From JAAYDS01 sp012729155 (GTDB lineage Bacteria; Chloroflexota; Anaerolineae; UBA1429): 64,000 bases of DNA. Under the pieces are notes generated by a model that was not told the DNA's origin, searched no databases, and saw only the letters and a program-made list of their open reading frames with translations. The stretch covers positions 3,496-67,495 of the forward strand of contig DAIPBO010000019.1 of assembly GCA_036774405.1 (NCBI GenBank), written 5' to 3'. The position numbers were made by a program, and so were the translations under genes. Below are positions 8,958-17,434 of the stretch, one piece after another; the stretch's first letter is position 1, and each line of letters starts with the position of its first letter.

Positions 8958-9063
8958 CTCATCTTTCAGGCTGGTAAGCCTGCCGGACTTGGCACCTCGG
9001 GCTTGTTTTGAGCCCAGGTTGCCGGGGTTTCGTCGGGCCGGTCCCTCCACCCCTCACGATGAG
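8958..9063 (-). ncRNA. SAM-I (S-box) riboswitch aptamer
   Basis: On the minus strand P1 is CTCATC (9063-9058) with GATGAG (8963-8958). Between them are the S-box hallmarks in order: GGTGGAGGGAC, GACGAAACCCCGGCAACC, a P3 hairpin with GGGCT/AGCCC, GGTGCCAAGTCC, a P4 hairpin CAGGCTTACCAGCCTG, and GAAAGATGAG closing P1. It lies between a strong promoter and an intrinsic terminator upstream of the methyl-cycle operon, as expected for SAM-repressed transcription. Confidence 0.95.
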
Positions 9064-9077
9064 CGTTACCAAAGCTG

Positions 9078-9106
9078 ATGTTAGCATACTGAAGCGGCCA
9101 TGTCAA
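9078..9106 (-). promoter_or_regulatory. Promoter of the SAM-cycle operon
   Basis: Minus-strand TTGACA (9106-9101), a 17-base spacer and TAACAT (9083-9078). The predicted transcript starts a few bases before P1 of the riboswitch. Confidence 0.75.
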
Positions 9107-9137
9107 AGGCCCTGGCTGGCCAGTTCAGCTCTGTTGC

Positions 9138-11102
9138 CTAGCGCATGAGCTCGCGGTTGGCCCGTTGCTTGCGTCGCCGCCTGAGGGCGCCACTAACCAG
9201 GACAAACAGGATCAAGAGCGCTGCGGCCGCCATCATCAGGCCGACTGCCATTCTGCCGATGCCTGCCCAGTCGTACCAGGTCTGTTGGTAGCTCAGCGGC
9301 CGCACCTCACCGCTGCCAAGCAGCCAGTGGGGCGGGGCGGCTATCTCGTCAAACGCGAGCGTGTAGACCCAGCGGGTGTTGGTGGGTAGCGTCTCCCAGA
9401 GCGATACTTGATCCCGCAGTGCCAACAATGCCAGTTCGTGCGCCACAGCAGCAGCACCGCCTTCGGGCGCCTGAGCGTGCAGTTCGATCATCCACCAGTT
9501 CGCATAGTCAGCGTCTACCTGCCAGGCCTCGTGAAAAGCACTCGAGTCTACTACCTCGGCATAGCTGAGCTGCTGCCCCCACGCCGCCACTGATCGGCTC
9601 AGCGTTGGGCCTGCCCCTCGCCAGGGCATGGCCAGGAGTTCTGACAGCAAGCCGCCTTGCACCTGCCAGGCCTGCACCAGGCGCTCGGCTGTGGTAAGCA
9701 GCTCAGCCGGAGACGCGTACGAGGCTACCACGTTCAGGCGACGTCGATTTGAGGCCGCATCCAACTCTAGCGTGGCCTGCACGTCGGGCACGCTCTGCGC
9801 CGCCGCGAGATGAGCCTCGAGGGCCTCGTCGGCGGCCGTCAGGGCAGGGCCATACAGCAGCAAATCGTAACTGACGCGGCGCTCGTTTGGATAGAGCGTC
9901 ACCGTGGTTTGCGCATGCTCAAACGGAGGCGCAAACCGCGTCAGATTCTGCGCTGCCGGTAGCTGGCCAGCCTCGCCTAGCAGGGCGATGGCCTCGGCCA
10001 CCGCGCCCTGGCGCGCCAGATCAAGGCCCCAGCGCATCACAAACTCGGTCTGCGCATCGGCGATCTGCTGACTGGGAGCGATTTCGGCCGCGTGGTTCAG
10101 GTAGCGAATGGCGCCGGCGGGATCGCCCTCATCGTGCGCCGCAAGCGCAGCTTGATAATAGGCATCAGCCAGCCTGGTGACGAGGTCTCCACCGGTTTTG
10201 GCGGCTGCGCTGGCCTCGTCGAGCTGCTCGATGGCCAGCAGCATGTGATTGAGCCGTTGCTCGGGCTGTTGGTCTGCCAGCGACAGGTAGGTATCGGCAA
10301 GCAGCAGATGAGCTGTGACGTCGTCGGGGCGGGCATCGACCTTCTGGTGCAAGGCCGCCAATAGCCGGGCTGTCAGGTTAACGCCAGCGTCACCCTGTGG
10401 CCGCGTGGGCAGCCAGGCCGCCAGAGACGAGAGCGAGGCGTGGGCGGTATCCGTCTCTGGTCGCAGCAGCGCGGCGTCGATGGTTGGGTTGAGCATCTGC
10501 AGCGATACGTCGCCTGCCGGCCCCTGCCAGTCCCAGATCAGCTCACCGTGGGAACGGCGCTGTGGCGCCGGCTCGACGCTAATCAAGGCGCCGGGCTCAT
10601 GCTCGGCTAGTTTTAGCGACAAGCGGACATCACCGGGCTTGCCCCAGCGAGCAGACTGGCCCGTGGCCACAGTAGCTACCAGCAAGGGCGCGTCAGTCGC
10701 CGTCAGCGAGAGCGCTGCGGTGATCTCGACGTTGGCACCCGCAGGTATGGCGAGGCGGAGGGCATCTCCTTCGGGCTGGATCTCGACGCCGTCCATCGTC
10801 ACAGAGTCGATGTGCGCCGGGCAGTCTTGAGGTGCTCCGATGTACAGGCGGGCGGGCGCTACCTGATCGGTATTGGTCAACCAGAGTCGTTGACTCGATG
10901 TCAGCGTACAGCCGTCATCATCACAGCCGATCTGGACATCGACGGCCAGCGTCGTGAGTTCGACAAAGCCAGTCGCCTCAAGAGGGGTGAGCACCGGCAA
11001 GCACAGCCCACCGTCTGCCCTCGAGGCGTGTGGAACCGCCAATGCAGCGCTGACGCAGGCCAGCAGCAGCCACAGAATACGTTTGAGCGCGCGTCCATCC
11101 AT
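9138..11102 (-). CDS. Secreted, membrane-anchored TPR protein of unknown function
   Basis: A 654-residue protein. Residues 1-30 form a signal peptide (basic start, then hydrophobic WLLLACVSAALAV). A beta-rich domain with paired cysteines (residues 30-200) follows, then helical TPR-like repeats at about 255-390 (DVTAHLLLADTYLSLADQ and GDPAGAIRYLNHAAEIAP), and a further alpha/beta region. The C-terminus has one hydrophobic helix (about 612-638) followed by a basic tail (RRRRKQR), so the bulk should face outside with a cytoplasmic tail. I do not recognise a family. It has a promoter whose -10 element ends nine bases before the ATG, so the mRNA is probably almost leaderless. It stands alone between two terminators or promoters. 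Confidence 0.85.
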   Translation of the reverse strand: MDGRALKRILWLLLACVSAALAVPHASRADGGLCLPVLTPLEATGFVELTTLAVDVQIGCDDDGCTLTSSQRLWLTNTDQVAPARLYIGAPQDCPAHIDSVTMDGVEIQPEGDALRLAIPAGANVEITAALSLTATDAPLLVATVATGQSARWGKPGDVRLSLKLAEHEPGALISVEPAPQRRSHGELIWDWQGPAGDVSLQMLNPTIDAALLRPETDTAHASLSSLAAWLPTRPQGDAGVNLTARLLAALHQKVDARPDDVTAHLLLADTYLSLADQQPEQRLNHMLLAIEQLDEASAAAKTGGDLVTRLADAYYQAALAAHDEGDPAGAIRYLNHAAEIAPSQQIADAQTEFVMRWGLDLARQGAVAEAIALLGEAGQLPAAQNLTRFAPPFEHAQTTVTLYPNERRVSYDLLLYGPALTAADEALEAHLAAAQSVPDVQATLELDAASNRRRLNVVASYASPAELLTTAERLVQAWQVQGGLLSELLAMPWRGAGPTLSRSVAAWGQQLSYAEVVDSSAFHEAWQVDADYANWWMIELHAQAPEGGAAAVAHELALLALRDQVSLWETLPTNTRWVYTLAFDEIAAPPHWLLGSGEVRPLSYQQTWYDWAGIGRMAVGLMMAAAALLILFVLVSGALRRRRKQRANRELMR

Positions 11103-11111
11103 GGTGGCGAT

Positions 11112-11140
11112 ATCCTAGCTGCGTGCGCTCTCTGCGTCAA
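11112..11140 (-). promoter_or_regulatory. Promoter giving a near-leaderless transcript of the TPR gene
   Basis: Minus-strand TTGACG (11140-11135), 17-base spacer, TAGGAT (11117-11112). Only nine bases separate the -10 box from the ATG, leaving a leader of about two or three bases. Confidence 0.65.
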
Positions 11141-11162
11141 CGCGCGCCAGTGAAAAAGCGAA

Positions 11163-11192
11163 GGAGCGGCTCGCCCAAAGGCGAGCCGCTCC
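11163..11192 (-). terminator. Strong intrinsic terminator after the 63-residue gene
   Basis: Perfect 13-bp stem (GGAGCGGCTCGCC and its complement) with a four-base loop; on the minus strand it is followed by TTCGC and five T. It separates the small gene from the TPR gene. Confidence 0.85.
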
Positions 11193-11219
11193 GGGGTGGG
11201 GCCAGAATCCTAGCCAGCG

Positions 11220-11411
11220 CTAGCGTGTTCCACTCAGCAGCCGCTCGCTGTAGGACGGCGGCGAGCATCGCTGCGCGAGGATCTTGCGGACCCCTTCAAC
11301 CATCTGGACCAGGATCCCGCGAGCCGTTGTACAGGCCGGACAAGTAGCCTTGACGTCGTCGGCAAGCTGCTCCATCTTGACCTGATACGCTTCCATCATG
11401 CTGTATGACAT
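11220..11411 (-). CDS. Small 63-residue CxxC protein of unknown function
   Basis: The protein begins MSYSMMEAYQVKMEQLADD, then carries CPAC at residues 24-27, a hydrophobic helix (GILVQMVEGVRKIL) and a third Cys at about 49. There is no signal peptide or convincing membrane span. It looks real because GGGAGG lies six bases before the ATG and a strong intrinsic terminator follows the stop. CPAC could bind metal or be redox active. It lies downstream of the NarL-type two-component genes on the same strand, beyond a hairpin, and might be read through from them or from its own promoter. I do not know the family. Confidence 0.65.
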   Translation of the reverse strand: MSYSMMEAYQVKMEQLADDVKATCPACTTARGILVQMVEGVRKILAQRCSPPSYSERLLSGTR

Positions 11412-11535
11412 CTCATGCCTCCCTTGCCGCGCGTCGCGTCTCTTGGCCAGCGCTCTGAGGCTATGATGTCATATCATCCGTAATGTCGCATCGTGCATAC
11501 GGCGAGATGTACGCCTCGATCATTGATCAGATGCG

Positions 11536-11555
11536 GCCTGGTCAACTGACCAGGC
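11536..11555 (-). terminator. Hairpin after the response regulator gene
   Basis: Perfect 8-bp arms GCCTGGTC/GACCAGGC with a four-base loop, starting six bases after the regulator stop. There is no T-tract, so termination is probably partial. The rest of the gap (11412-11560) shows no clear gene. Confidence 0.4.
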
Positions 11556-11560
11556 TCGGT

Positions 11561-12214
11561 TCAGCGCGCCTGATGGTCCACCAGACGGTTCTGTAATGCC
11601 AGCGCCACGGCCTCAGTGCGCGTCGTTGCGCCTAGCTTGGACAGTATGCTGCTGACGTGGAACTTGACCGTTGAGCGACTTACGAATAACTGATCAGCGA
11701 TCTCGGGATTGCTGATTCCCTGCACCATCAGCGCCAGCACCTCTCGCTCGCGCGCCGTCAGATCATGCCCGAGAGGGGGTGGTTGGGTGGTGGCGTGGAT
11801 TAGCGCCTGCGTTGCCTCTGGCGACAGCGTGGGGCGGCCTCTGTGCGCTTTGCGGATGGCATCGGCGAGTTCGGCAGCGGTGACGTTCTTGAGGAGATAG
11901 CCGATGGCGCCGGCCTCGAGCGCGTCGTGCACAAGATCCTCTTCCTTAAAGCTCGTCAGGGCGATCACCTGCACGTCAGGGTGGCGCTGTCTGATGACGC
12001 GGGTGGCCGTAGCACCATCCATGCCGGGCATCATCATATCCATCAACACCACGTCGGGCCGCGAGCGTTCGCACTGGTCGACCGCCTCCTGACCACTACC
12101 CGCCTCGCCAACGAGCTCCAGATCGTCGTGCACCATCAGGAATGCGCTCAGGCCGCTACGCACCACCGTGTGGTCATCCACCAGCAACACTCGAATCGTC
12201 TCTACCTCGCTCAT
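11561..12214 (-). CDS. NarL/FixJ family response regulator
   Basis: A 217-residue regulator. The receiver domain (about 7-125) has the acidic pair DD at 13-14, the phosphoacceptor Asp59 (VLMDMMMPGMDG), the conserved T/S in ALTS, and Lys in LLKN. A LuxR-type helix-turn-helix follows at about 150-212 with LTAREREVLALMVQG and STVKFHVSSILSKL. Its ATG overlaps the kinase stop in ATGA, so the pair is translationally coupled. Its targets are not visible here, but the divergent ABC exporter is an obvious candidate. Confidence 0.95.
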   Translation of the reverse strand: MSEVETIRVLLVDDHTVVRSGLSAFLMVHDDLELVGEAGSGQEAVDQCERSRPDVVLMDMMMPGMDGATATRVIRQRHPDVQVIALTSFKEEDLVHDALEAGAIGYLLKNVTAAELADAIRKAHRGRPTLSPEATQALIHATTQPPPLGHDLTAREREVLALMVQGISNPEIADQLFVSRSTVKFHVSSILSKLGATTRTEAVALALQNRLVDHQAR

Positions 12215-14007
12215 TCAGATTGCTCCTTTGCTCCCTGCCAGCGTGCCTCAACGCGCGTTCCTTGGCCGCGCTCACTATCGATCGACAATCTAGCCCCAAT
12301 CTGTTGGGCGCGTTCCTGCATGATCCCCAGGCCCAGGTGGGTCGGCGGCACGCTGGCGGGGTCGAACCCCTTGCCATCATCGGTCACTTTTAGCACAAGC
12401 CAGCCGTCAGCATAGGCCAGCGACACCGCTGCCCTGCTGGCGCCGGCATGTTTGGCGACGTTGTTCAGCGCCTCTTGCACGATGCGATAGTAGGCTACCT
12501 TGACCTCGGGCGTCAGCTCCAGTTCTTCATCGGCCTCGAGTGTGACTGGAATGCGCGAGCGCCCTGTAAAGGCCTCGACCAGCTGCTTGAGCAGTTCGCC
12601 CATGTCGGCCTCGAGCAGCGCCTGCGGCCGCAGCTCGAGCAAAAGGGTGCGCATCTCGGCCAACGCGCCACGAGTTAGAGCTCGCAGCTCATCGAGGCGG
12701 GCCGCGCCTGCCTCGGGCGAGCGCTCCCAGATGCGCGGCAACACTTCGGCGATTAGCGTCGCTGCAAACAGCGTCTGAGTCACGGCATCGTGCAGCTCGC
12801 GCGCCAGGCGCTGACGCTCTTGCAGCGTTGCAGACGACTGTGCGAGGTCATAGAGGCGCGCGTTCTCGATGGCCGACGCGGCGCGTCTGGCAAGCGCCGT
12901 CAAGAGGCGGCGCTCGTCCTGGTCGATGGAGCGGGGTCGCTCTGAACAGATAGTCAACACACCATAGCTCTGCTCGTCAATGCGGATGGGCACATGCACC
13001 AGCGAGCGCACGTTCTCTTCAGAGGTCAGTGGCTGTAGTGTGTCACGGTCGCGCTGGGTGTCGTCGACCACAACGAGATCGCTACTCTGGACAACCTCGC
13101 TCAGGCAGCCGTCGGCTACCGAGTAGCTGTGATCGGCAAAGGCTGCGCTAAACCCTCGCCAGACACGCGGCAACAGCCGTTCGCGGTTGACGTCCCAGGT
13201 GAATAGCGCTGCCTTGTCGGCGTTGAGCACAGCCATGCCAGTGGCCACGAGGGCATCGCCTACTTGCTCGATGGACACGTTACGGTGCAGGTCCTCGTCG
13301 GCACGAAACAACGTTTCTAGCATGCTGTAGGCTCGCTCAAACTCGTAGCCGATGCTGTGGTTGAGTGAGAGCGCCAACAGAGACGCAAAAGCTGCGGCTA
13401 CCACACTCATAATGAGCAGGAGCAGGTTAGAGGTGCGCTGTCCGTCAATGCCATCGCTGACGCGCTGAAAAAAGCGCGTCTCTTCGCGGTCATAAAGGTT
13501 CTGGGTCATGCGCTCGAGCCGCGCGACGCTGTCCAAGAGCTGCTCGCGGGTTTCGTCCTGTCCCAGGAGAGAAGCATCTGCGCGCACCTGCTCGATCACT
13601 TCCCCGTACTCGGCCAGTATCGGCGGCAGTTTGCTCAGGCCCAGGGCGATCACAGGGCTCTCCGGCGAGCTGCGCTGAGCCTGCTCCACCTGCGATGACA
13701 CTAGGGCGTACTGAAGCTGCGCCTGCTCCAGGCCCTCGTCTCCGCCCGTCAGCATCGCGATGGTAGCCAGATGGAGCTCGTAGGTGCCGCGACGAATGTT
13801 GCCCAGATCGGTAAAGAGATAGCCGGAGCGCAGTGCATCCCTTGCCGCGGCGCCAGAGGCAAAGCCCATGATCAAAAGAGCCACCACTGCCATCACCAGC
13901 ACCACGCTGGCAATGGCCAGACCGAGCTGCAATGGCGTCAACCGGCGGATGTCGAGAGGTTTACGGGCGGTCATGGCGGCGTGCTGACTCCGCGGTGTTT
14001 GTGACAT
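12211..14007 (-). CDS. NarL-type sensor histidine kinase with GAF domain
   Basis: About 598 residues from the ATG at 14007 (an in-frame TTG lies eight codons upstream, with no better ribosome site). There are two membrane helices, at about 27-50 and 194-214, flanking a helical extracytoplasmic sensor with a NIRRGTYELHLA segment. A GAF domain follows (about 235-385), then a HisKA_3 dimerisation helix with the phosphoacceptor His406 in ARELHDAVTQTL, and an HATPase domain with EALNNVAKHA and DDGKGFD. It passes phosphate to the coupled response regulator. The family senses diverse cell-envelope or redox cues; nothing in the sequence fixes the ligand. Confidence 0.94.
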   Translation of the reverse strand: MSQTPRSQHAAMTARKPLDIRRLTPLQLGLAIASVVLVMAVVALLIMGFASGAAARDALRSGYLFTDLGNIRRGTYELHLATIAMLTGGDEGLEQAQLQYALVSSQVEQAQRSSPESPVIALGLSKLPPILAEYGEVIEQVRADASLLGQDETREQLLDSVARLERMTQNLYDREETRFFQRVSDGIDGQRTSNLLLLIMSVVAAAFASLLALSLNHSIGYEFERAYSMLETLFRADEDLHRNVSIEQVGDALVATGMAVLNADKAALFTWDVNRERLLPRVWRGFSAAFADHSYSVADGCLSEVVQSSDLVVVDDTQRDRDTLQPLTSEENVRSLVHVPIRIDEQSYGVLTICSERPRSIDQDERRLLTALARRAASAIENARLYDLAQSSATLQERQRLARELHDAVTQTLFAATLIAEVLPRIWERSPEAGAARLDELRALTRGALAEMRTLLLELRPQALLEADMGELLKQLVEAFTGRSRIPVTLEADEELELTPEVKVAYYRIVQEALNNVAKHAGASRAAVSLAYADGWLVLKVTDDGKGFDPASVPPTHLGLGIMQERAQQIGARLSIDSERGQGTRVEARWQGAKEQSE

Positions 14008-14172
14008 GCTGACCGAACTCGACTGGCCCAAAGGCGAACCTAGAACAGCCCCATGATATCACAACCGCCAGCTCGTCGAAACTAGCGAGTCACACCGTAT
14101 CAACGCAACCTGGTCAGTCGGTCAGGGATGCAACCCGTCGACAGGGCGGCCCTCGTTCTGCTCGGCTGCACG

Positions 14173-14201
14173 GTGCCAGGGAGCGATCTCGCCGCTACAA
14201 T
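14173..14201 (+). promoter_or_regulatory. Putative promoter of the ABC exporter operon
   Basis: GTGCCA (14173-14178), 17-base spacer and TACAAT (14196-14201), about 35 bases before the ATPase start, in the divergent region shared with the sensor kinase. Confidence 0.5.
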
Positions 14202-14236
14202 CCAGATGATGTGCACGCAACAACACCATTCCAAGG

Positions 14237-14965
14237 ATGCCAATGATGTTCAACAAGCTATGCAAAGCCACACGCAAAACTGCAGTCGGACAGCCAGACG
14301 CTTTGATCGATCTCGAAGACGTGGTCAAGACTTACCAGAGCGCCGCAGGCAGCTTTTGCGCGCTGAGGGGGGTCAGTCTCGAGATCGATGCTGGCGAGTT
14401 CGTGGCGGTCATCGGCAAGTCAGGCTCTGGCAAGTCGACCTTGCTCAACATGATCACCGGTATTGACCGCCCGACTGAGGGCGAGGTGTGGGTCAATGGC
14501 GCCCCGCTGCATGATCTCAACGAAGACCAGTTGGCCGTATGGCGGGGGCGCAACCTGGGCATCGTCTTTCAGTTCTTTCAGCTGCTGCCGATGCTCTCTC
14601 TCGCCGAGAACGTGATGCTGCCTATGGATCTGGCAGACTATGGCACGCGGCGCCAGCGGCGCACGCGAGCGCTACAGCTGCTGGACCAGGTAGGCCTCAC
14701 CGAACACGCCGACAAGCTGCCCTCAGCTGTGTCAGGCGGGCAACAACAACGGGCTGCCATCGCGCGCGCCCTGGCCACGGATCCGCCCATTTTGGTGGCC
14801 GATGAGCCAACGGGCAACCTCGATTCAGCTACTGCCGCCGCGGTGTTCGCGCTCTTTGAACAGCTGGCCTCTGAGGGCAAGACGATCCTCATGGTGACCC
14901 ATGACCGCGAACTGGCAACGTGCGCTGCGCGGGCTATTGTTCTAGCAGATGGCGCCATTGTCTAG
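14237..14965 (+). CDS. ABC transporter ATPase (MacB/LolD type)
   Basis: A 242-residue nucleotide-binding subunit. Walker A is GKSGSGKST at about residue 60, the Q-loop is in FQFFQLLPM, the ABC signature is VSGGQQQR, Walker B is ILVADEPTGNLD and the H-loop is VTHDR. NLD after the Walker B Glu and the length are typical of the MacB/LolD/FtsE group that works with FtsX-like permeases. Start choice is uncertain: ATGs at 14237 and 14246 both exist, with AAGGA nearest the second. The permease gene overlaps or follows immediately, so the two form one exporter. Confidence 0.94.
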   Translation: MPMMFNKLCKATRKTAVGQPDALIDLEDVVKTYQSAAGSFCALRGVSLEIDAGEFVAVIGKSGSGKSTLLNMITGIDRPTEGEVWVNGAPLHDLNEDQLAVWRGRNLGIVFQFFQLLPMLSLAENVMLPMDLADYGTRRQRRTRALQLLDQVGLTEHADKLPSAVSGGQQQRAAIARALATDPPILVADEPTGNLDSATAAAVFALFEQLASEGKTILMVTHDRELATCAARAIVLADGAIV

Positions 14966-15002
14966 CCCCCCCCGTGACACACTGATCAGCGACGTGAGGA
15001 GC

Positions 15003-17399
15003 ATGACTTTGCTGAGCACACGATGGAAGCTGGTGTTCAAGGACCTCTGGCGCAACAGGAGCCGCTCGCTCTTGGCGATCATGTCGATCGCTGTGGGTGT
15101 GGTGGCCGTTGGGTCTATCAGCACGTCAACGGCCGTCATCCAGCGTAACATGGATTCGCAATACCTGGCAACGCGGCCGGCCGACATCGTGCTGTGGACC
15201 AGCTCGCTCGATGAAGAGGCCATCGCCGCCGTGCAGCGCCTGCCAGAGGTGGCCGCCGCTGAGGGCAAGATATCCTTCCGCGTTCAAGTGCAGATGGGCG
15301 AGGAGGACTGGAAGCCTGTTGATCTGTACGTCGTCGATCCTGACCGCGATGCAGAGATCGGCCGCATCGCCCTGGTTGGAGGCAAGAGCCTTGCACGCCA
15401 GCGTGATGTCGTCCTCGAACGCCAGACGATGGACTATGTTGCGGCCAGTATCGGCGAGACGCTGACCATCAAGGCCTTTGGCGATCTGAGCACAGAGCTG
15501 CGCGTTGTGGGGGTAGCCCACAACCTGGGCCTGCCACCGCCCATGTTCAACGGTGGTGGCTCAGGGTACATCTCTGCCGACACGCTGCCCTGGTTCGGAA
15601 TGATGCCGCTCTATAGCCAGGTTCACGTGCGCGTCACCGACGACCTGCGCACACGAGAGGGACTTGAGGCCGTGGCGCAGGCGGTCACGGCACGCATCCA
15701 GAATGGCGGAGGCGAGGTGCAGGGACATTGGCTGCCCAAGCCTGGTCGTCATTGGGCCTCAGACACGCTCGATCCTGTGATGCTCATCATGCAGGTGCTC
15801 GGCCTGCTGGCCCTGGGGCTGGCAGCCTTCCTCGTGATCAACACGATCATGGCCATCCTGGCGCAGCAACGCAGGAGCGTCGGCATGCTCAAGGCCATCG
15901 GGGCGCGTCAAAGCCAGGTCGTGGTCGTCTATCTGGCGATGGTCTTGATCCTGGCGCTAATGGCGTTGCTACTCGCCATGCCCGTCAAGATGCTGCTGGC
16001 ACGCAGCATCGCGGACTTTGTAGCCAATATGCTGAACTTTGACATCAGCGACTATCGGCCGCCGGTAGGGACGGTCTTGCTCGAGGTGGTCGCCGGGGTG
16101 GCAGTACCCCTCATCGCAGCCCTTGGCCCCGTTATCAAGGGCACTCGCATCACCGTACGGCAGGCAATCAATGACTACGGCCTCACAGAGGCTCCGCAGG
16201 GGGGCTTGTCCGAGCGCCTGTTGCATCTCCGGGTCATCTCGCAGACTTTCGTGCTCGCCCTGCGCAATACATTCCGCAGACGCGGGCGTCTCGTGCTAAC
16301 ACTCGCGACGCTGGTGATGGGCGGCGCTGTCTTTATTTCGGTGGCTAACGTGCAGGCCTCACTCGGCCGGACCACTGATGAGGCGCTTCAGTACTGGAAC
16401 CACGAGCTCGTGCTCACCTTCAATGAGCCCTTGCGTATCCAAAAGATCAGCAACGAGCTGGCGGTGGTGCCTGGCATCGCAGAAGTCGAGTACTGGGGTG
16501 TTGCTGGGGCCGAGCGGGTGCTGGCCGATGGCAGCCACGGGCAACCCTTTAACATCGTCGCCCCGCCCGCCGACACGCAGATGATCATTCCAACACTCAT
16601 CGAGGGGCGCTGGCTGCTGCCCGAAGACCAGAATGCGCTCGTTATCAACTCAGACTTGCTCAAAGTCGACCCCTCCATCAACGTGGGTGATGCAGTGACG
16701 CTACAGCTCGACCGTCATGGATCGCGTATCGAGACCGAATGGGTGGTGGTGGGTATCGCCAAGGCTTTGATGGTGGGGCCGCTCGGCTATGCCAACTATC
16801 CCTATCTGGCACACACCGTGGGTGAAGCGGGCAAGGCGTTTTCAGCACGCGTGCGTCTCAACGACGCGTCGCCCGCCAACCAGGAGGCGATGGGTAAGCT
16901 GCTTGCCGCGCACCTCGATCGGCGGGGCATCGCCGTGCGCTCCTGGGAAAGCACGGCTTCGCTGCGCCAGAACATCCTGGGGCAGCTCAACACGGTGGTT
17001 GGCATTCTGTTGACCATGGCAGTGCTGTTCGCTTTTGTTGGCGGCCTGGGCCTGATGGGCACCTTGAGCATCAATGTGCTCGAGCGGCGCCGCGAGCTGG
17101 GCGTAATGCGCGCCATCGGCGCCTCTGGCCGTGCGGTGAGAAGGGTGGTTGCCATCGAGGGGCTGTTCATGGCGCTCATCAGCTGGGCTATTGGCGCCCT
17201 GGTGGCCCTGCCGCTTAGCGCGCTGCTAAGCCAAGTGCTGGGCGTGGCCATGATTCGCAGCCCCCTTACGCAGGTCTACTCGTTTGGCGGCCTGATCTTG
17301 TGGTTGCTGGTTGTGCTCGGCATTGCCGCTCTGGCGGTGGTGTTGCCGGCACACAGGGCCTCCGGGGTGTCGGTTCGTCAGGTGCTGGCGTATGACTAG
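15003..17399 (+). CDS. FtsX-like/MacB-type ABC permease with two FtsX domains
   Basis: The predicted protein is 798 residues from the ATG at 15003 (MTLLSTRWKLVFKDLWRN, a standard FtsX-family start); an ATG at 14949 overlapping the ATPase is also possible. A first transmembrane helix (SLLAIMSIAVGVVAVGSI) is followed by a large extracytoplasmic domain and three helices, then the layout repeats with a second domain and three helices at the C-terminus. This duplicated eight-helix form is found in lipoprotein or peptide exporters of Gram-positive and Chloroflexota genomes. The LVLTLATLVMGGAVFISVAN segment marks the second half. The substrate is unknown. Confidence 0.92.
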   Translation: MTLLSTRWKLVFKDLWRNRSRSLLAIMSIAVGVVAVGSISTSTAVIQRNMDSQYLATRPADIVLWTSSLDEEAIAAVQRLPEVAAAEGKISFRVQVQMGEEDWKPVDLYVVDPDRDAEIGRIALVGGKSLARQRDVVLERQTMDYVAASIGETLTIKAFGDLSTELRVVGVAHNLGLPPPMFNGGGSGYISADTLPWFGMMPLYSQVHVRVTDDLRTREGLEAVAQAVTARIQNGGGEVQGHWLPKPGRHWASDTLDPVMLIMQVLGLLALGLAAFLVINTIMAILAQQRRSVGMLKAIGARQSQVVVVYLAMVLILALMALLLAMPVKMLLARSIADFVANMLNFDISDYRPPVGTVLLEVVAGVAVPLIAALGPVIKGTRITVRQAINDYGLTEAPQGGLSERLLHLRVISQTFVLALRNTFRRRGRLVLTLATLVMGGAVFISVANVQASLGRTTDEALQYWNHELVLTFNEPLRIQKISNELAVVPGIAEVEYWGVAGAERVLADGSHGQPFNIVAPPADTQMIIPTLIEGRWLLPEDQNALVINSDLLKVDPSINVGDAVTLQLDRHGSRIETEWVVVGIAKALMVGPLGYANYPYLAHTVGEAGKAFSARVRLNDASPANQEAMGKLLAAHLDRRGIAVRSWESTASLRQNILGQLNTVVGILLTMAVLFAFVGGLGLMGTLSINVLERRRELGVMRAIGASGRAVRRVVAIEGLFMALISWAIGALVALPLSALLSQVLGVAMIRSPLTQVYSFGGLILWLLVVLGIAALAVVLPAHRASGVSVRQVLAYD

Positions 17400-17434
17400 G
17401 ATGACGTGTGACAGGTTGTTCTGAAGGGAGAGAG

